Below, in pieces: positions 38,095 through 46,668 of a stretch of DNA of 64,000 nucleotides (positions are counted from its first letter, which is position 1; every line of letters begins with the position of its first letter). The notes beneath the pieces are model-generated. The model had not been told where the DNA came from and made no database searches. It saw nothing but the letters and a program-made list of their open reading frames with translations. Location of the stretch: the NCBI GenBank assembly GCA_945870225.1, contig CAMBRF010000007.1, positions 40,643 to 104,642 on the forward strand, read 5' to 3'. The position numbers and the translations under genes were made by a program. The stretch is from PVC group bacterium (GTDB lineage: Bacteria; Verrucomicrobiota; Kiritimatiellia; CAIKKV01; CAITUY01).

Positions 38095-38951
38095 AAAAGA
38101 CTATTATTTTAGCGTCCATTTTGGGTCTGGGTCTGGGACGGGGGGCCATGGCACAGGGCACGACGAACGCGCCGCCGCCCCGTGGTCCGCCGCAATGGGA
38201 GGTTGGACTGTTCGCCGCCGGGGCCCGGGTGCCGCTTTATCGCGGCTCGGACGAGCATAAGGATTATGCTCTTCCCCTGCCGTATTTCATTTACCGGGGT
38301 CGGGTTGTTCAGGTCGATCGCGAAGGCGTACGCGGCCTCTTCTATCGCGGAAAGTGGGTTGAAACCGATGTGTCGCTCGGTGGGAATCCGCCGGTCAGCG
38401 ATGATTCGGAGGCACGGCGGGGCATGAATTCGCTTGATCCCCTGATCGAAATGGGGCCGGCGGTAAGGGGGTTCCTCTATCGGGGCAAGCGGCTTAACTC
38501 GCTTTTTCTTGAACTGGCGGGACGCGGCGTGTCCTCGTTCGATGCCAGCGAGTGGGCGTTCCAGTACGAGGGGGAGCGAGTGAACTTGAGCCTGGTGGCG
38601 GGCGGCTTCAGTCCCTACCGCGGTGCCAAGTGGATGATCGGCGGACGAGCGGGAGTGGATTTTGCGGATGCGTCTTATCACAGCTATTACTATGACGTAT
38701 CGGAGTCGGAAGTGATTCCCGGGCGTGAGGCCTACCGCAGCGACGGCGGGTATGGCGGGTGTTCGGTCTCCGCGTTCATTCTCCGCCGGATCCGGCCCGG
38801 TCTCTCCCTCTCGGCCTATGCGCGCTGGGAGAACCTGGACGGGGCCGTTTATGAGGATAGTCCGCTGGTAAAGACCGCAAACAATTACATCTTCGGGGCT
38901 GCGGTGATGTGGCAACTTGCCGAGTCGAAAAACAATGTCAGTATCAGGTGA
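38091..38951 (+). CDS. MipA/OmpV family outer-membrane protein
   Basis: 286 residues with a signal peptide (KKTIILASILGLGLGRGAMAQ). The mature part has alternating aromatic beta strands (RVPLYRGSDEHKDYALPLPYFIYRGRVVQVD, a late SLSAYARWENLDGAVYEDSPLV) as in MipA/OmpV scaffolding or porin-like proteins. It may export or hold the pathway product at the outer membrane. It overlaps the GT2 gene by four bases, so it is a true part of the operon. Confidence 0.85.
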   Translation: MKKTIILASILGLGLGRGAMAQGTTNAPPPRGPPQWEVGLFAAGARVPLYRGSDEHKDYALPLPYFIYRGRVVQVDREGVRGLFYRGKWVETDVSLGGNPPVSDDSEARRGMNSLDPLIEMGPAVRGFLYRGKRLNSLFLELAGRGVSSFDASEWAFQYEGERVNLSLVAGGFSPYRGAKWMIGGRAGVDFADASYHSYYYDVSESEVIPGREAYRSDGGYGGCSVSAFILRRIRPGLSLSAYARWENLDGAVYEDSPLVKTANNYIFGAAVMWQLAESKNNVSIR

Positions 38952-38960
38952 TGATCACGC

Positions 38961-39893
38961 ATGACCCCGGATGCCACACGAAAAATTGAGGCCCGGCAGC
39001 GCGGAAACGCGTTGGGGTTCTGGTTCTTCCGGGTCAGCCTCAGGGCGTTCGGTTTGCGCGGCGCGTACGGACTGCTTTACATCGTTTGTTCCTATTATGT
39101 GATTTTCGACCGGAGAGCAGTTCAGGCGGCCCGGGCGTATGTCGACCGGCGGTTCCCGGATCACGGGCGCTGGGCCCGGCTGGCGGATGTCTATCGGCTG
39201 TTTGTGAGCCAGGGCAAGAATCTGATCGACCGCTATTACCTCATTTCCGGCGTCGGGCGGTTCGGAACCCGGGTTGAGGGCGAGGCGCGGCTGCGTGACG
39301 TCATGCAAAGCGGGCACGGGATTGTGCTGTTGACAGCCCATGTTGGCAATTGGCAGACGATCATGAACTACCTGGGTGCTTTTGAGCGGAAGGTGAATCT
39401 GGTCATGCGGCCGGAGGATAATCCGGCGGTCCGGGAGTCCCTGGGAATCGACCGGTCGGGACAGACCATCGGGATCATTTCCCCGGAGGGTTATCTGGGC
39501 GGCGTGGTGGAGTCCATGAACGCCCTGGGGCGGGGTGAAGTGGTGTCGCTCATGGGTGACCGGAGCTACGGATTCAACCCGGTGGAAGTCAACTTCCTGG
39601 GCGGGCGCGCGTGGTTTGCGTCCGGGGCGTTTCATCTGGCCGCGATGGCGGGCTGTCCCGCCGTGGTCCTGCTTTCGGCCAAGAACGGGACGCACGATTA
39701 TACGGTTGAAGTGGTGTCGATTACCCGCCCCCGGTATCAGCCGGGTATTCCGAAACGGGAGCAGCTTGCGGGCTGGGTCCAGGCGTTTGCGCAGGTGTTG
39801 GAGGAGTACCTGATCCGCCATCCCTACCAGTGTTTTCTGTTCTATGACATCTGGCAGAAGCCGGAAGTGAAAAACCATCCACTTGAAACTTGA
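38961..39893 (+). CDS. LpxL/HtrB-like acyltransferase with a changed catalytic motif
   Basis: 310 residues. Lipid A-type late acyltransferase fold with one N-terminal membrane helix (about 17-45) and the catalytic histidine His127 in AHVGNWQ. The normally acidic partner of the H-x4-D/E motif is Gln132 here. It may transfer the operon's acyl chain onto a glycolipid; the altered motif makes catalysis uncertain. Nine bases after the MipA gene. Confidence 0.87.
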   Translation: MTPDATRKIEARQRGNALGFWFFRVSLRAFGLRGAYGLLYIVCSYYVIFDRRAVQAARAYVDRRFPDHGRWARLADVYRLFVSQGKNLIDRYYLISGVGRFGTRVEGEARLRDVMQSGHGIVLLTAHVGNWQTIMNYLGAFERKVNLVMRPEDNPAVRESLGIDRSGQTIGIISPEGYLGGVVESMNALGRGEVVSLMGDRSYGFNPVEVNFLGGRAWFASGAFHLAAMAGCPAVVLLSAKNGTHDYTVEVVSITRPRYQPGIPKREQLAGWVQAFAQVLEEYLIRHPYQCFLFYDIWQKPEVKNHPLET

Positions 39894-39967
39894 AAAAGGG
39901 GACGGCAAAGGGGAGTATACCGGCCATCCGAGATGAACCGGAGCGTCGGGAAAAAAGGAGAGACGTG

Positions 39968-40258
39968 ATGCAGCCTGTAGATCGTGATCAGGAATTGGTT
40001 GGGATTCGCGCCAAATTGAAGGAATTGCTCGTCAGCAATCTTAACATCGAAGGCATCACGCCGGATCAGATCAAGGATGACGACCCGTTGTTTGGCGAGG
40101 GGCTGGGATTGGACTCGCTGGATGCGGTCGAAATCGTGGTGATTCTGCAGCGCCATTTCGGAGTGGAAGTCAAGGACATGGAGAAGGGGCGTGAGATCTT
40201 CCGATCCGTCAACACGCTCGCCAACTACGTTTACGACACCAAACAGGGTCAGAAGTGA
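39968..40258 (+). CDS. Acyl carrier protein
   Basis: 96 residues. The phosphopantetheine serine is in GLDSLDAVEIV. Dedicated carrier for the operon's acyl chain. A clear AAGGAGAG ribosome site precedes ATG 39968; this 74-base gap is the only sizeable one in the operon, so an internal start or translation control is possible here. It overlaps the next ketosynthase by four bases (GTGA). Confidence 0.93.
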   Translation: MQPVDRDQELVGIRAKLKELLVSNLNIEGITPDQIKDDDPLFGEGLGLDSLDAVEIVVILQRHFGVEVKDMEKGREIFRSVNTLANYVYDTKQGQK

Positions 40259-41430
40259 TTGAACGTATTGTGATCACCGGTATGGGGGTGATCTCTGCCG
40301 CCGGCCTGAACGTTCCTGAAACGTTGGATGCGTTTGCGGCAGGTCGGCGGAATGTCGGGGCGGTTCCGTCCGGTGTTTCACCTTTGGATTTTCCTGTTTT
40401 TGCGGTCCGTGACCTGCCTGCGCAGACTGAATCCTCTCCTTCCTCCCGGACCTTTCTTCTGGCTTGCCATGCCCTGGACGAGGCTTTGACCGGGGCGAAA
40501 CTTGGGCGGGACCTGTCGGCGCTTCGCGTGGGCGTCTGCATGGGTACAACCGTTGCCAGTCAGCTCAATGATATGGGGTTCTACACCGCCTTCCGTCAAG
40601 GGGGTGACGTCCCGATGGAACCGGTGGAGCATTTCCTTAAAAGCAATCTGGCCGATGCGATCGCGCGCGAAGTGCGGGCCGCCGGCCCTTGTGTGACCGT
40701 GGTGAATGCCTGTTCTTCCAGTGCCGATGCGGTGGGGGTGGCTGCCGACTGGATTCGGGCCGGTTTGTGCGACCTGGCTATCGCCGGTGGCGCCGATGAA
40801 TTGAACCGGATTCCGATCTGCGGTTTTGGATCGTTAAGCGTGTTCAGCAAGGAGCTGTGCCGTCCTTATGACCGCGACCGCCAGGGGTTGAACCTGGGGG
40901 AGGGCGCCGGCCTATTGATTCTAGAGTCCGAAGCCTCAGCGCGGCGGAGGGGTGTCGCGACGTCCGTGTTTGTGGCCGGGTATGGCGCGGCGTGCGATGC
41001 CCACCATCTCACCGCGCCGCGGCCGGACGGCAGCGGACTGGAGACGGCGCTTCGTACAAGTCTGGCCGAGGCGGGTATTCAGCCGCAGGATGTTGCATTC
41101 GTGAATGCGCATGGCACGGCGACCCGTGACAACGACAAGGTCGAGGGTTCGGTTCTGGCCCGCGTGTTCGGCCCCGACATCAAGGTTCTTTCCACGAAGG
41201 GATTTACCGGTCACACCCTCGGGGCGGCCGGAGCCCTGGAGGCGGCATTTTCTGTCATGGCCCTGTTGAGCGGATGGATTCCCGCCAGTCCGGGATTCGT
41301 GAATCGGGATGACGAGATTCCCATCGGTGTGGTGCGCGAGCGGACGACTGTGACCGGTCGCTATGCGGTGTCCACGTCGCTGGCGTTTGGCGGAAACAAT
41401 GCGGCCTTGGTGCTGGGGCGGGACGGATGA
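40255..41430 (+). CDS. Beta-ketoacyl-ACP synthase II (FabF-like), complete active site
   Basis: 391 residues. Triad intact: Cys153 (VNACSSS), His286 (NAHGTAT) and His320 (GHTLGAAG). Starts with GTG inside the ACP stop and is followed by a 4-base overlap with another cysteine-less ketosynthase-like protein, mirroring the pair at 32432-34242. Confidence 0.94.
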   Translation: MIERIVITGMGVISAAGLNVPETLDAFAAGRRNVGAVPSGVSPLDFPVFAVRDLPAQTESSPSSRTFLLACHALDEALTGAKLGRDLSALRVGVCMGTTVASQLNDMGFYTAFRQGGDVPMEPVEHFLKSNLADAIAREVRAAGPCVTVVNACSSSADAVGVAADWIRAGLCDLAIAGGADELNRIPICGFGSLSVFSKELCRPYDRDRQGLNLGEGAGLLILESEASARRRGVATSVFVAGYGAACDAHHLTAPRPDGSGLETALRTSLAEAGIQPQDVAFVNAHGTATRDNDKVEGSVLARVFGPDIKVLSTKGFTGHTLGAAGALEAAFSVMALLSGWIPASPGFVNRDDEIPIGVVRERTTVTGRYAVSTSLAFGGNNAALVLGRDG

Positions 41431-42506
41431 ATATTGCCGGTATAGGAGTTGTCGGGACAACGGGGCGGGGTGTGGCCTCCCTGGAGGCCGCCTTGAACCG
41501 GGGCTGGACCGCGCCGGGCCTGGTGGATATCCGCGGGAGCGCGGGGGAACGCCTGCCGGTTTATGCGGTGCCGCCTGAGGTGTTGAGCGATAAAACCGTG
41601 CTGGCCAAGGCCCGCCGGGCCGACCGCTTCACTCGGATGTCCGTTCTGGCGGCCTGGGATGCGCTGCAGGACAGCGGATTGGCGGCGAGCGTGGACCGGA
41701 CCCGGCTGGGCGTGATTGTGGCCACGGCGCTGGGGCCCCATGCCACCACGTTCGGGTTTCTGGACGGGATCCTCGATTTTGGCGATGCGGCGGTTTCGCC
41801 CACGGCTTTCTCGCATTCGGTTCACAATGCCGCGGCGTCTTACATTGCCATGACGCTGGACGTGCGGGGGCCGACCCTGACGCTGACGCATTTCGACTTT
41901 GCCTTTCATGAGGCGGTGAGCCTGGCCCGGACCTGGTTGGCGGCGAACCGGTGTGATGCGGTTCTGGTCGGGGCGGTCGACGAACTGGGGTCGGTGATGC
42001 AGTTTGTGTGCGGGCGTATGCTGCGACCGGCGGCGGATGGACGGATCAAGCCGTTTGATTTTTCCGTGAAGCCCGAGTCGGTTCCCGGCGAGGGCAGTGT
42101 TTTCTTTATGCTGACCCGGGACAACGCCGGGGCGGCGTACGGGCGGTTGGGGGCGGTTTCGCGGGATCACAGCGCGGTTCGGTCGACAGGTCAATCCGTT
42201 CAGTTGCTGGATGCCTGTGGTCTGGCGAAGAACGAGACGGCTTACCGTACGGCGCTCATGCCGGGCACGCTTACCGCCGGATATGCACCCTTGTTCGGGA
42301 GCGTGATGACCGGCAGCGCCTTTCATGCGGCGATCGCCGCGTTGATGTTGAAACGTCAGTACCGGTATGCCGTGCCTGTCGCGGAGAACCCGCATGGCCT
42401 TGATCTTTGCCTTGAAACCGGGGCGGCGGTGGTTGACCAGGTTTTCTGTACGCGGCTGGATTGTGCCGGGCGCCGGGGGACCCTTCATTTATCGGCTGTA
42501 CGATGA
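41427..42506 (+). CDS. Ketosynthase-like protein lacking the catalytic Cys and His
   Basis: 359 residues with the thiolase fold of ketosynthases (FTRMSVLAAWDALQDSG, LGVIVATALGP). The active Cys region reads LTLTHFDFAFHEA with no cysteine, and the C-terminal His of GHTLGAAG is replaced (FGSVMTGSAFH). Best seen as a chain-length-factor-like partner of the preceding ketosynthase. It is larger than the cysteine-less protein at 33553. It ends the operon. Confidence 0.78.
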   Translation: MNIAGIGVVGTTGRGVASLEAALNRGWTAPGLVDIRGSAGERLPVYAVPPEVLSDKTVLAKARRADRFTRMSVLAAWDALQDSGLAASVDRTRLGVIVATALGPHATTFGFLDGILDFGDAAVSPTAFSHSVHNAAASYIAMTLDVRGPTLTLTHFDFAFHEAVSLARTWLAANRCDAVLVGAVDELGSVMQFVCGRMLRPAADGRIKPFDFSVKPESVPGEGSVFFMLTRDNAGAAYGRLGAVSRDHSAVRSTGQSVQLLDACGLAKNETAYRTALMPGTLTAGYAPLFGSVMTGSAFHAAIAALMLKRQYRYAVPVAENPHGLDLCLETGAAVVDQVFCTRLDCAGRRGTLHLSAVR

Positions 42507-42578
42507 AGTTGACATGGAGCGGCGTTTCCGACATCATGCGCGGCTCGATACGGATGGAACAAGAGTTGGAGTGGAATC

Positions 42579-42734
42579 ATGTCCCAGCATTCAAGTTTAA
42601 AATCGGCCCAGAAAATTGCGGCCAAGCGTAGTGTTCTCAAGCGGTTTGAGAGAGTCGATCTCCTGCGCAAACGCGGGAAATGGAAAGATGGAGACCGTGG
42701 CCTCGGGCTCCCCAAGACCAAACCCGACGCGTAA
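42579..42734 (+). CDS. Small basic protein of PVC bacteria (rRNA/ribosome-linked)
   Basis: 51 residues, about a quarter Lys or Arg, ending in GLPKTKPDA; central VLKRFERVDLLRKRGKW. It matches, from memory, the small basic protein family shared by Verrucomicrobia and Chlamydia relatives and believed to associate with ribosomes. ATG at 42579 has a GGAG site. It overlaps the next gene by 47 bases. Useful as a taxonomic marker. Confidence 0.78.
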   Translation: MSQHSSLKSAQKIAAKRSVLKRFERVDLLRKRGKWKDGDRGLGLPKTKPDA

Positions 42735-43494
42735 TGTCCGACTGCAGAAGCATCTCGCCGCGTGCGGTTTAGGATCGCGCCGCGCTTGTGAGGGGCTTAT
42801 TGCAGAGGGCAGGGTGACGGTCAACGGTCTGCGTGTCAGCCAGCAGGGTGTCTGCGTTGACCCGGCCGTCGATCTCGTCGAAGTGGAGGGCCGGCGTGTC
42901 GGGGTCGAACGCAAGCTTTACCTTCTTCTCAACAAACCGCGCGATATTCTCTGCACCTCCCATGACACGCATGGGCGGCGAACTTTTCTCGATCTGCTTC
43001 CCGGCATCAAGACGCGTCTCTTTTCGGTGGGGCGTCTGGACCGGGACAGCGAGGGGCTTCTGATGGTAACCAATGACGGGGACCTGGCCCTTGCCCTGAC
43101 GCATCCCCGGCACGAGGTTCCCAAGATTTACCACGTGCAACTCACGGGCTTACTTTCGCCCCAGGCCATGGCGCGCATGCGAAGCGGTATTCTTTCTGAG
43201 GGGCAGACTCTTCGGGCCGAGCGTGTTACCCTGCGTTCCAGTCGGGACCAGGAATACGAGGTCGTATTAAAGGAAGGACGAAAACGGCAGATTCGGCGTA
43301 TGATGGAGGAGTTGGGGCTCAGGGTGCGGAAACTGAAACGGGTGGCCATTGGGACCTTGACGATTGCGGGCTTGCGTTCCGGTGCGTGGCGCCATCTGTC
43401 TGAGGTGGAACGCAGATCTTTGGTGACCCAGGCCGGCGGAATTCATCTGCCTCGGAAAGACGTAAATACAGATCTGGATGAAGGAGAAGAATAA
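42688..43494 (+). CDS. Pseudouridine synthase, RsuA/RluB/E/F family
   Basis: 268 residues. An N-terminal S4 RNA-binding domain (VRLQKHLAACGLGSRRACEGLIAEGRVTVNG) is followed by the catalytic domain with GRLDRDSEGLLMVTNDG (catalytic Asp) and KEGRKRQIRRM. Converts a specific uridine of 16S or 23S rRNA to pseudouridine. ATG at 42688 gives a short unconserved lead; GTG at 42697 is an alternative. Confidence 0.92.
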   Translation: METVASGSPRPNPTRNVRLQKHLAACGLGSRRACEGLIAEGRVTVNGLRVSQQGVCVDPAVDLVEVEGRRVGVERKLYLLLNKPRDILCTSHDTHGRRTFLDLLPGIKTRLFSVGRLDRDSEGLLMVTNDGDLALALTHPRHEVPKIYHVQLTGLLSPQAMARMRSGILSEGQTLRAERVTLRSSRDQEYEVVLKEGRKRQIRRMMEELGLRVRKLKRVAIGTLTIAGLRSGAWRHLSEVERRSLVTQAGGIHLPRKDVNTDLDEGEE

Positions 43495-44349
43495 ATGAGG
43501 ATGGCGATCGGGTTTATTTGGGTAGCGGTGGTGACGACGCTTACGTGCGTAGGTGCCGATCCGGTGGAAATCAGGGTGGAAGGGGAGCGGGTCAATCTGC
43601 GGGCACGCCCGTTACCGGATTCAGAGGTGGTGGCCCAGGCAGGCGAGGGGGATGTATTGTCCATCACCGGCTCCGAGGGTGACTGGCTGGCGGTGCGGGC
43701 CCCCACGAATGCCGGCGTCTGGGTAAAGGCCGAATTCGTGAAGGCGGGCATAAGCGTATCAGAGCGCCTGAATATCCGGTCCGGCCCCGGCCTGAGCTAT
43801 CGTGAGGTGGGGTTGATCCGGAAGGGTGAACGCGTGACGATTGTGGAGGTCAAGGGCGATTGGCTGAGGATTATCCCGCCCCAGGACCTCGTGTTGTGGG
43901 TGAACCGGAATGTAGTGGTTCCGGAGGAAGTTGCGAAACCGGCGCCTGAGATTGCGGTCGATGTGGTGACGGGGGCGGTGATCGCCGTCACTGCGGCGCC
44001 CACCGAAGTTGCTGCCCCGGCGGAGGCGCCGGTCGGGAAGGATACCCAGTATCCTGATGGCATAACGGAGAAGAAATTGGCACCGGTGTTAGGACAGGGC
44101 TCGGTGATCGAGCGTGCGGGTGTCCTGGAACGGGTTCCCCTGGCGTTTGTGCGGGGCGTTGAATTCCGCCTGGTGGAACGTGTGAAGGGCCGGTCTGTGA
44201 CGGTGTGCTATGTGCGTGGAGACGAAGCCTCCATTCTTGCCCTAAAGGGGCTGTCGTGCAAGGTCAAGGGGCGCGGGTACTGGCTGAAGGGTAAGCGGGT
44301 GCCGCTCATCTATGCCGACAGTGTTGCGCCGGCCGGCGAATCGAAATAG
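43495..44349 (+). CDS. Secreted protein with two bacterial SH3 domains
   Basis: 284 residues. Signal peptide (1-21), then SH3b units (about 25-80: RVNLRARPLPDSEVVAQ; about 88-145: LNIRSGPGLSYREVGLIRKGE), a Val/Ala/Pro-rich linker and an unrecognised C-terminal domain. SH3b domains bind peptidoglycan or proteins. Starts directly after the pseudouridine synthase stop codon. Confidence 0.8.
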   Translation: MRMAIGFIWVAVVTTLTCVGADPVEIRVEGERVNLRARPLPDSEVVAQAGEGDVLSITGSEGDWLAVRAPTNAGVWVKAEFVKAGISVSERLNIRSGPGLSYREVGLIRKGERVTIVEVKGDWLRIIPPQDLVLWVNRNVVVPEEVAKPAPEIAVDVVTGAVIAVTAAPTEVAAPAEAPVGKDTQYPDGITEKKLAPVLGQGSVIERAGVLERVPLAFVRGVEFRLVERVKGRSVTVCYVRGDEASILALKGLSCKVKGRGYWLKGKRVPLIYADSVAPAGESK

Positions 44350-44440
44350 TCGTTTCAGTTAGTGTCCTGTCAGACAAGTTCGTCTTAGAGAGTCTGGACG
44401 TTGGTGACGTTACGCCGATTAGGACTTGAGGAGGACGGCA

Positions 44441-45937
44441 ATGCTTGAGTTGGTTGATCTGACGAAGAGCCTGCCGGACGAGGTGTACGAGTCCGTTTTT
44501 CCGGATCTCGAAATTCGTCTGGGCCGGATTCAACGCGCGGCCCGCGAGGCGGGAGTGCCGGTGATTCTGGTGTTTGAAGGCTGGGACGCCTCCGGCAAGG
44601 GTACGGCCATCAACCGCCTTGCCCAGGCTCTCGACCCCCGGGGATTCAAGGTTCATCCCATCCGCGAGGCGACGACCATGGAGCGGCGCCATCCCTGGTT
44701 GTGGCGTTTCTGGAATGCAACGCCCGCCGCCGGGCAGTGGGCCATTTTCGACCGGTCCTGGTATGGTCGCGTGCTGGCCGACCGGATTTCGGAAACGGTG
44801 GGCAAGAAGGATCGAAGGCAGGCCTTCGAGGATATTCAGGCGTTCGAGAGGCAACTTTCCGAAGGCGGCGCGGTCATCGTCAAATTCTGGCTTCACATCG
44901 GTCGTTCGGAGCAGAAGCGACGGTTTCGGATTCTGGAAAGCAACGAGGCAACGGCGTGGAAGGTCGGCAAGGTCGAGCGGCACCAACACCGGCACTATGA
45001 TCTCTGGCGCCGGGCGGTGGAAGACATGCTGGAACGGACCTCTCCGGCGTATGCGCGCTGGACTGTGGTCGAGGCGACCCAGAGCCGGTTTGCGCGCGTG
45101 AAGATCTTTGAGACGCTCATTCACGCCGTGCAGACGGAGTTGGACAGGCGGGTTGCCCATCCGTTGGCGGCGGGCAAGCCCATGCCGGTTCCCAAGCAGT
45201 CGCCCACCGGGAGGCATGGCCTGCTTGACCGGCTTGATCTCGGGCTGACTCTGGAGAGCGGAGATTACGAGAAGCAGCTCGACCGTTGGCAGCGGCGTCT
45301 GTTTGATCTGGAAAACCGGCTCTATGTGGCGCGCATTCCTGCTGTGATCGTGTACGAAGGCCAGGATGCGGGGGGCAAGGGGGGGAACATCCGCCGCCTC
45401 ACTCGTGGGATGGATCCGCGCGGCTACGAAGTGGTTCCGGTGGCTGCGCCGACCACTGAGGAAAAGGATCATCATTACCTTTGGCGGTTCTGGAAGAACG
45501 TTCCACGGACGGGTCACATCACGGTTTTCGACCGCTCGTGGTACGGGCGTGTGCTGGTGGAGCGGGTGGAAGGCTTTTGCACCCGGGATGAGTGGCGGCG
45601 CGCCTATCGTGAGATTAACGAATTCGAACGGCAGTTGACCGATTCCGGGGTGATCATCATCAAGTTCTGGCTCCAGATCAGCCGTGACGAGCAGCTGCGT
45701 CGCTTCAAGGATCGCCAGGAGACGCCTTTCAAGGAATGGAAGATCACGGCGGAAGACTGGCGTAATCGTGACAAGTGGCGGCAGTACAAGGTTTGTGTCG
45801 AGGAGATGCTTCAACAGACCAGTACATCTGCGGCGCCGTGGATCATTCTGGAAGCCAACTGCAAGTTGTATGCGCGGATCAAGGCGCTCAAGACGGTTGC
45901 CGCGGCGATGGAGGCGGCGCTCCGGAAGCGGGAATAA
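44441..45937 (+). CDS. Two-domain polyphosphate kinase 2 (polyphosphate:AMP phosphotransferase type)
   Basis: 498 residues made of two PPK2 domains in tandem. Each has a Walker A loop (EGWDASGKGT; EGQDAGGKGG) and a Walker B/lid FDRSWYGRVL. Two-domain PPK2s such as Pap phosphorylate AMP to ADP with polyphosphate, so the likely role is energy or nucleotide salvage from polyphosphate. GGAGGA ribosome site before ATG 44441. Confidence 0.92.
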   Translation: MLELVDLTKSLPDEVYESVFPDLEIRLGRIQRAAREAGVPVILVFEGWDASGKGTAINRLAQALDPRGFKVHPIREATTMERRHPWLWRFWNATPAAGQWAIFDRSWYGRVLADRISETVGKKDRRQAFEDIQAFERQLSEGGAVIVKFWLHIGRSEQKRRFRILESNEATAWKVGKVERHQHRHYDLWRRAVEDMLERTSPAYARWTVVEATQSRFARVKIFETLIHAVQTELDRRVAHPLAAGKPMPVPKQSPTGRHGLLDRLDLGLTLESGDYEKQLDRWQRRLFDLENRLYVARIPAVIVYEGQDAGGKGGNIRRLTRGMDPRGYEVVPVAAPTTEEKDHHYLWRFWKNVPRTGHITVFDRSWYGRVLVERVEGFCTRDEWRRAYREINEFERQLTDSGVIIIKFWLQISRDEQLRRFKDRQETPFKEWKITAEDWRNRDKWRQYKVCVEEMLQQTSTSAAPWIILEANCKLYARIKALKTVAAAMEAALRKRE

Positions 45938-45949
45938 GGAGGAAAGACG

Positions 45950-46663
45950 ATGTTGAATTATCTGACAAGTGATCTGAATCTTGAAATTCTTGTGCGTGTC
46001 GGCCTGACCCTGTTCGTGGGGTTTGTTCTCGGGTTTGAACGCGAAAAACACGGCCGGGCTGCCGGATTGCGGACCATGCTGCTGGTGAGCTTGTCCGCCT
46101 GCGTCGTGATGCTTATCTCCGATTCGTTTTATCTTGAGAGCCTGTCGGCGACGGGTTCCGTTTCATCCTGGCATCCTGATCCTGCGCGTCTGGCGGCGGG
46201 GGCTCTGGCCGGTATGGGTTTTCTCGGGGCGGGGGTCATCATTCGTCAGAACAGCCATATTATCCGGGGCGTGACGACGGCGGCAACCTTATGGTTCGCC
46301 ACGGTCATCGGGCTGGCGTTCGGGTGCGGGGCGATGGGGCTGGGGCTTCTGGCGGCGGGGGTGGCCTTTGTGGTTCTGCATATTCTGCCGTTGGTTGAGG
46401 CCCGTATGCATGACGACTGGTACTCCGATTTTTCCGTCAAGATTGATGCCGGCGTAACATCGCTGGAGCCCATCCTGAATGAACTGAAAGCCTGCGAGAT
46501 CAAAGTTGAAAGCATGGATATTCAGACGGGGCACCAGGGGCGTGAGCAGCGTGTGCTGATGCATCTTAAATACCAGAAATCGGATCTCGTCGGTTTTCCG
46601 GTCGCGGTGACGCAGCGCATCAGCAAGCTGCCCGGTGTGCAGGAAACCCACTGGCACGCCTGA
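45950..46663 (+). CDS. MgtC/SapB family membrane protein
   Basis: 237 residues. N-terminal membrane half with four or five helices and family motifs GFVLGFEREKHGRAAGLRT and GMGFLGAGVI, and a soluble C-terminal ACT-like part (about 160-235). MgtC proteins aid survival in low magnesium by modulating ATP synthase or transport. GGAGG ribosome site; 12 bases after the PPK2 gene, so likely co-transcribed. Confidence 0.9.
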   Translation: MLNYLTSDLNLEILVRVGLTLFVGFVLGFEREKHGRAAGLRTMLLVSLSACVVMLISDSFYLESLSATGSVSSWHPDPARLAAGALAGMGFLGAGVIIRQNSHIIRGVTTAATLWFATVIGLAFGCGAMGLGLLAAGVAFVVLHILPLVEARMHDDWYSDFSVKIDAGVTSLEPILNELKACEIKVESMDIQTGHQGREQRVLMHLKYQKSDLVGFPVAVTQRISKLPGVQETHWHA

Positions 46664-46668
46664 AGAAA

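Noticed and set aside
30353..42506. Plain aryl polyene cluster
   Set aside because: KS/CLF, ACP, dehydratase, thioesterase and acyltransferase fit, but the ammonia-lyase, AMP-ligase, ketoreductase and methyltransferase of known APE loci were not seen and two radical SAM proteins are extra.
42503..42631. Small frame (42 codons) with an ATGA overlap after the last ketosynthase-like gene
   Set aside because: The overlap fits the operon pattern, but the product has no recognisable features and lies mostly across the start of the small basic protein gene.
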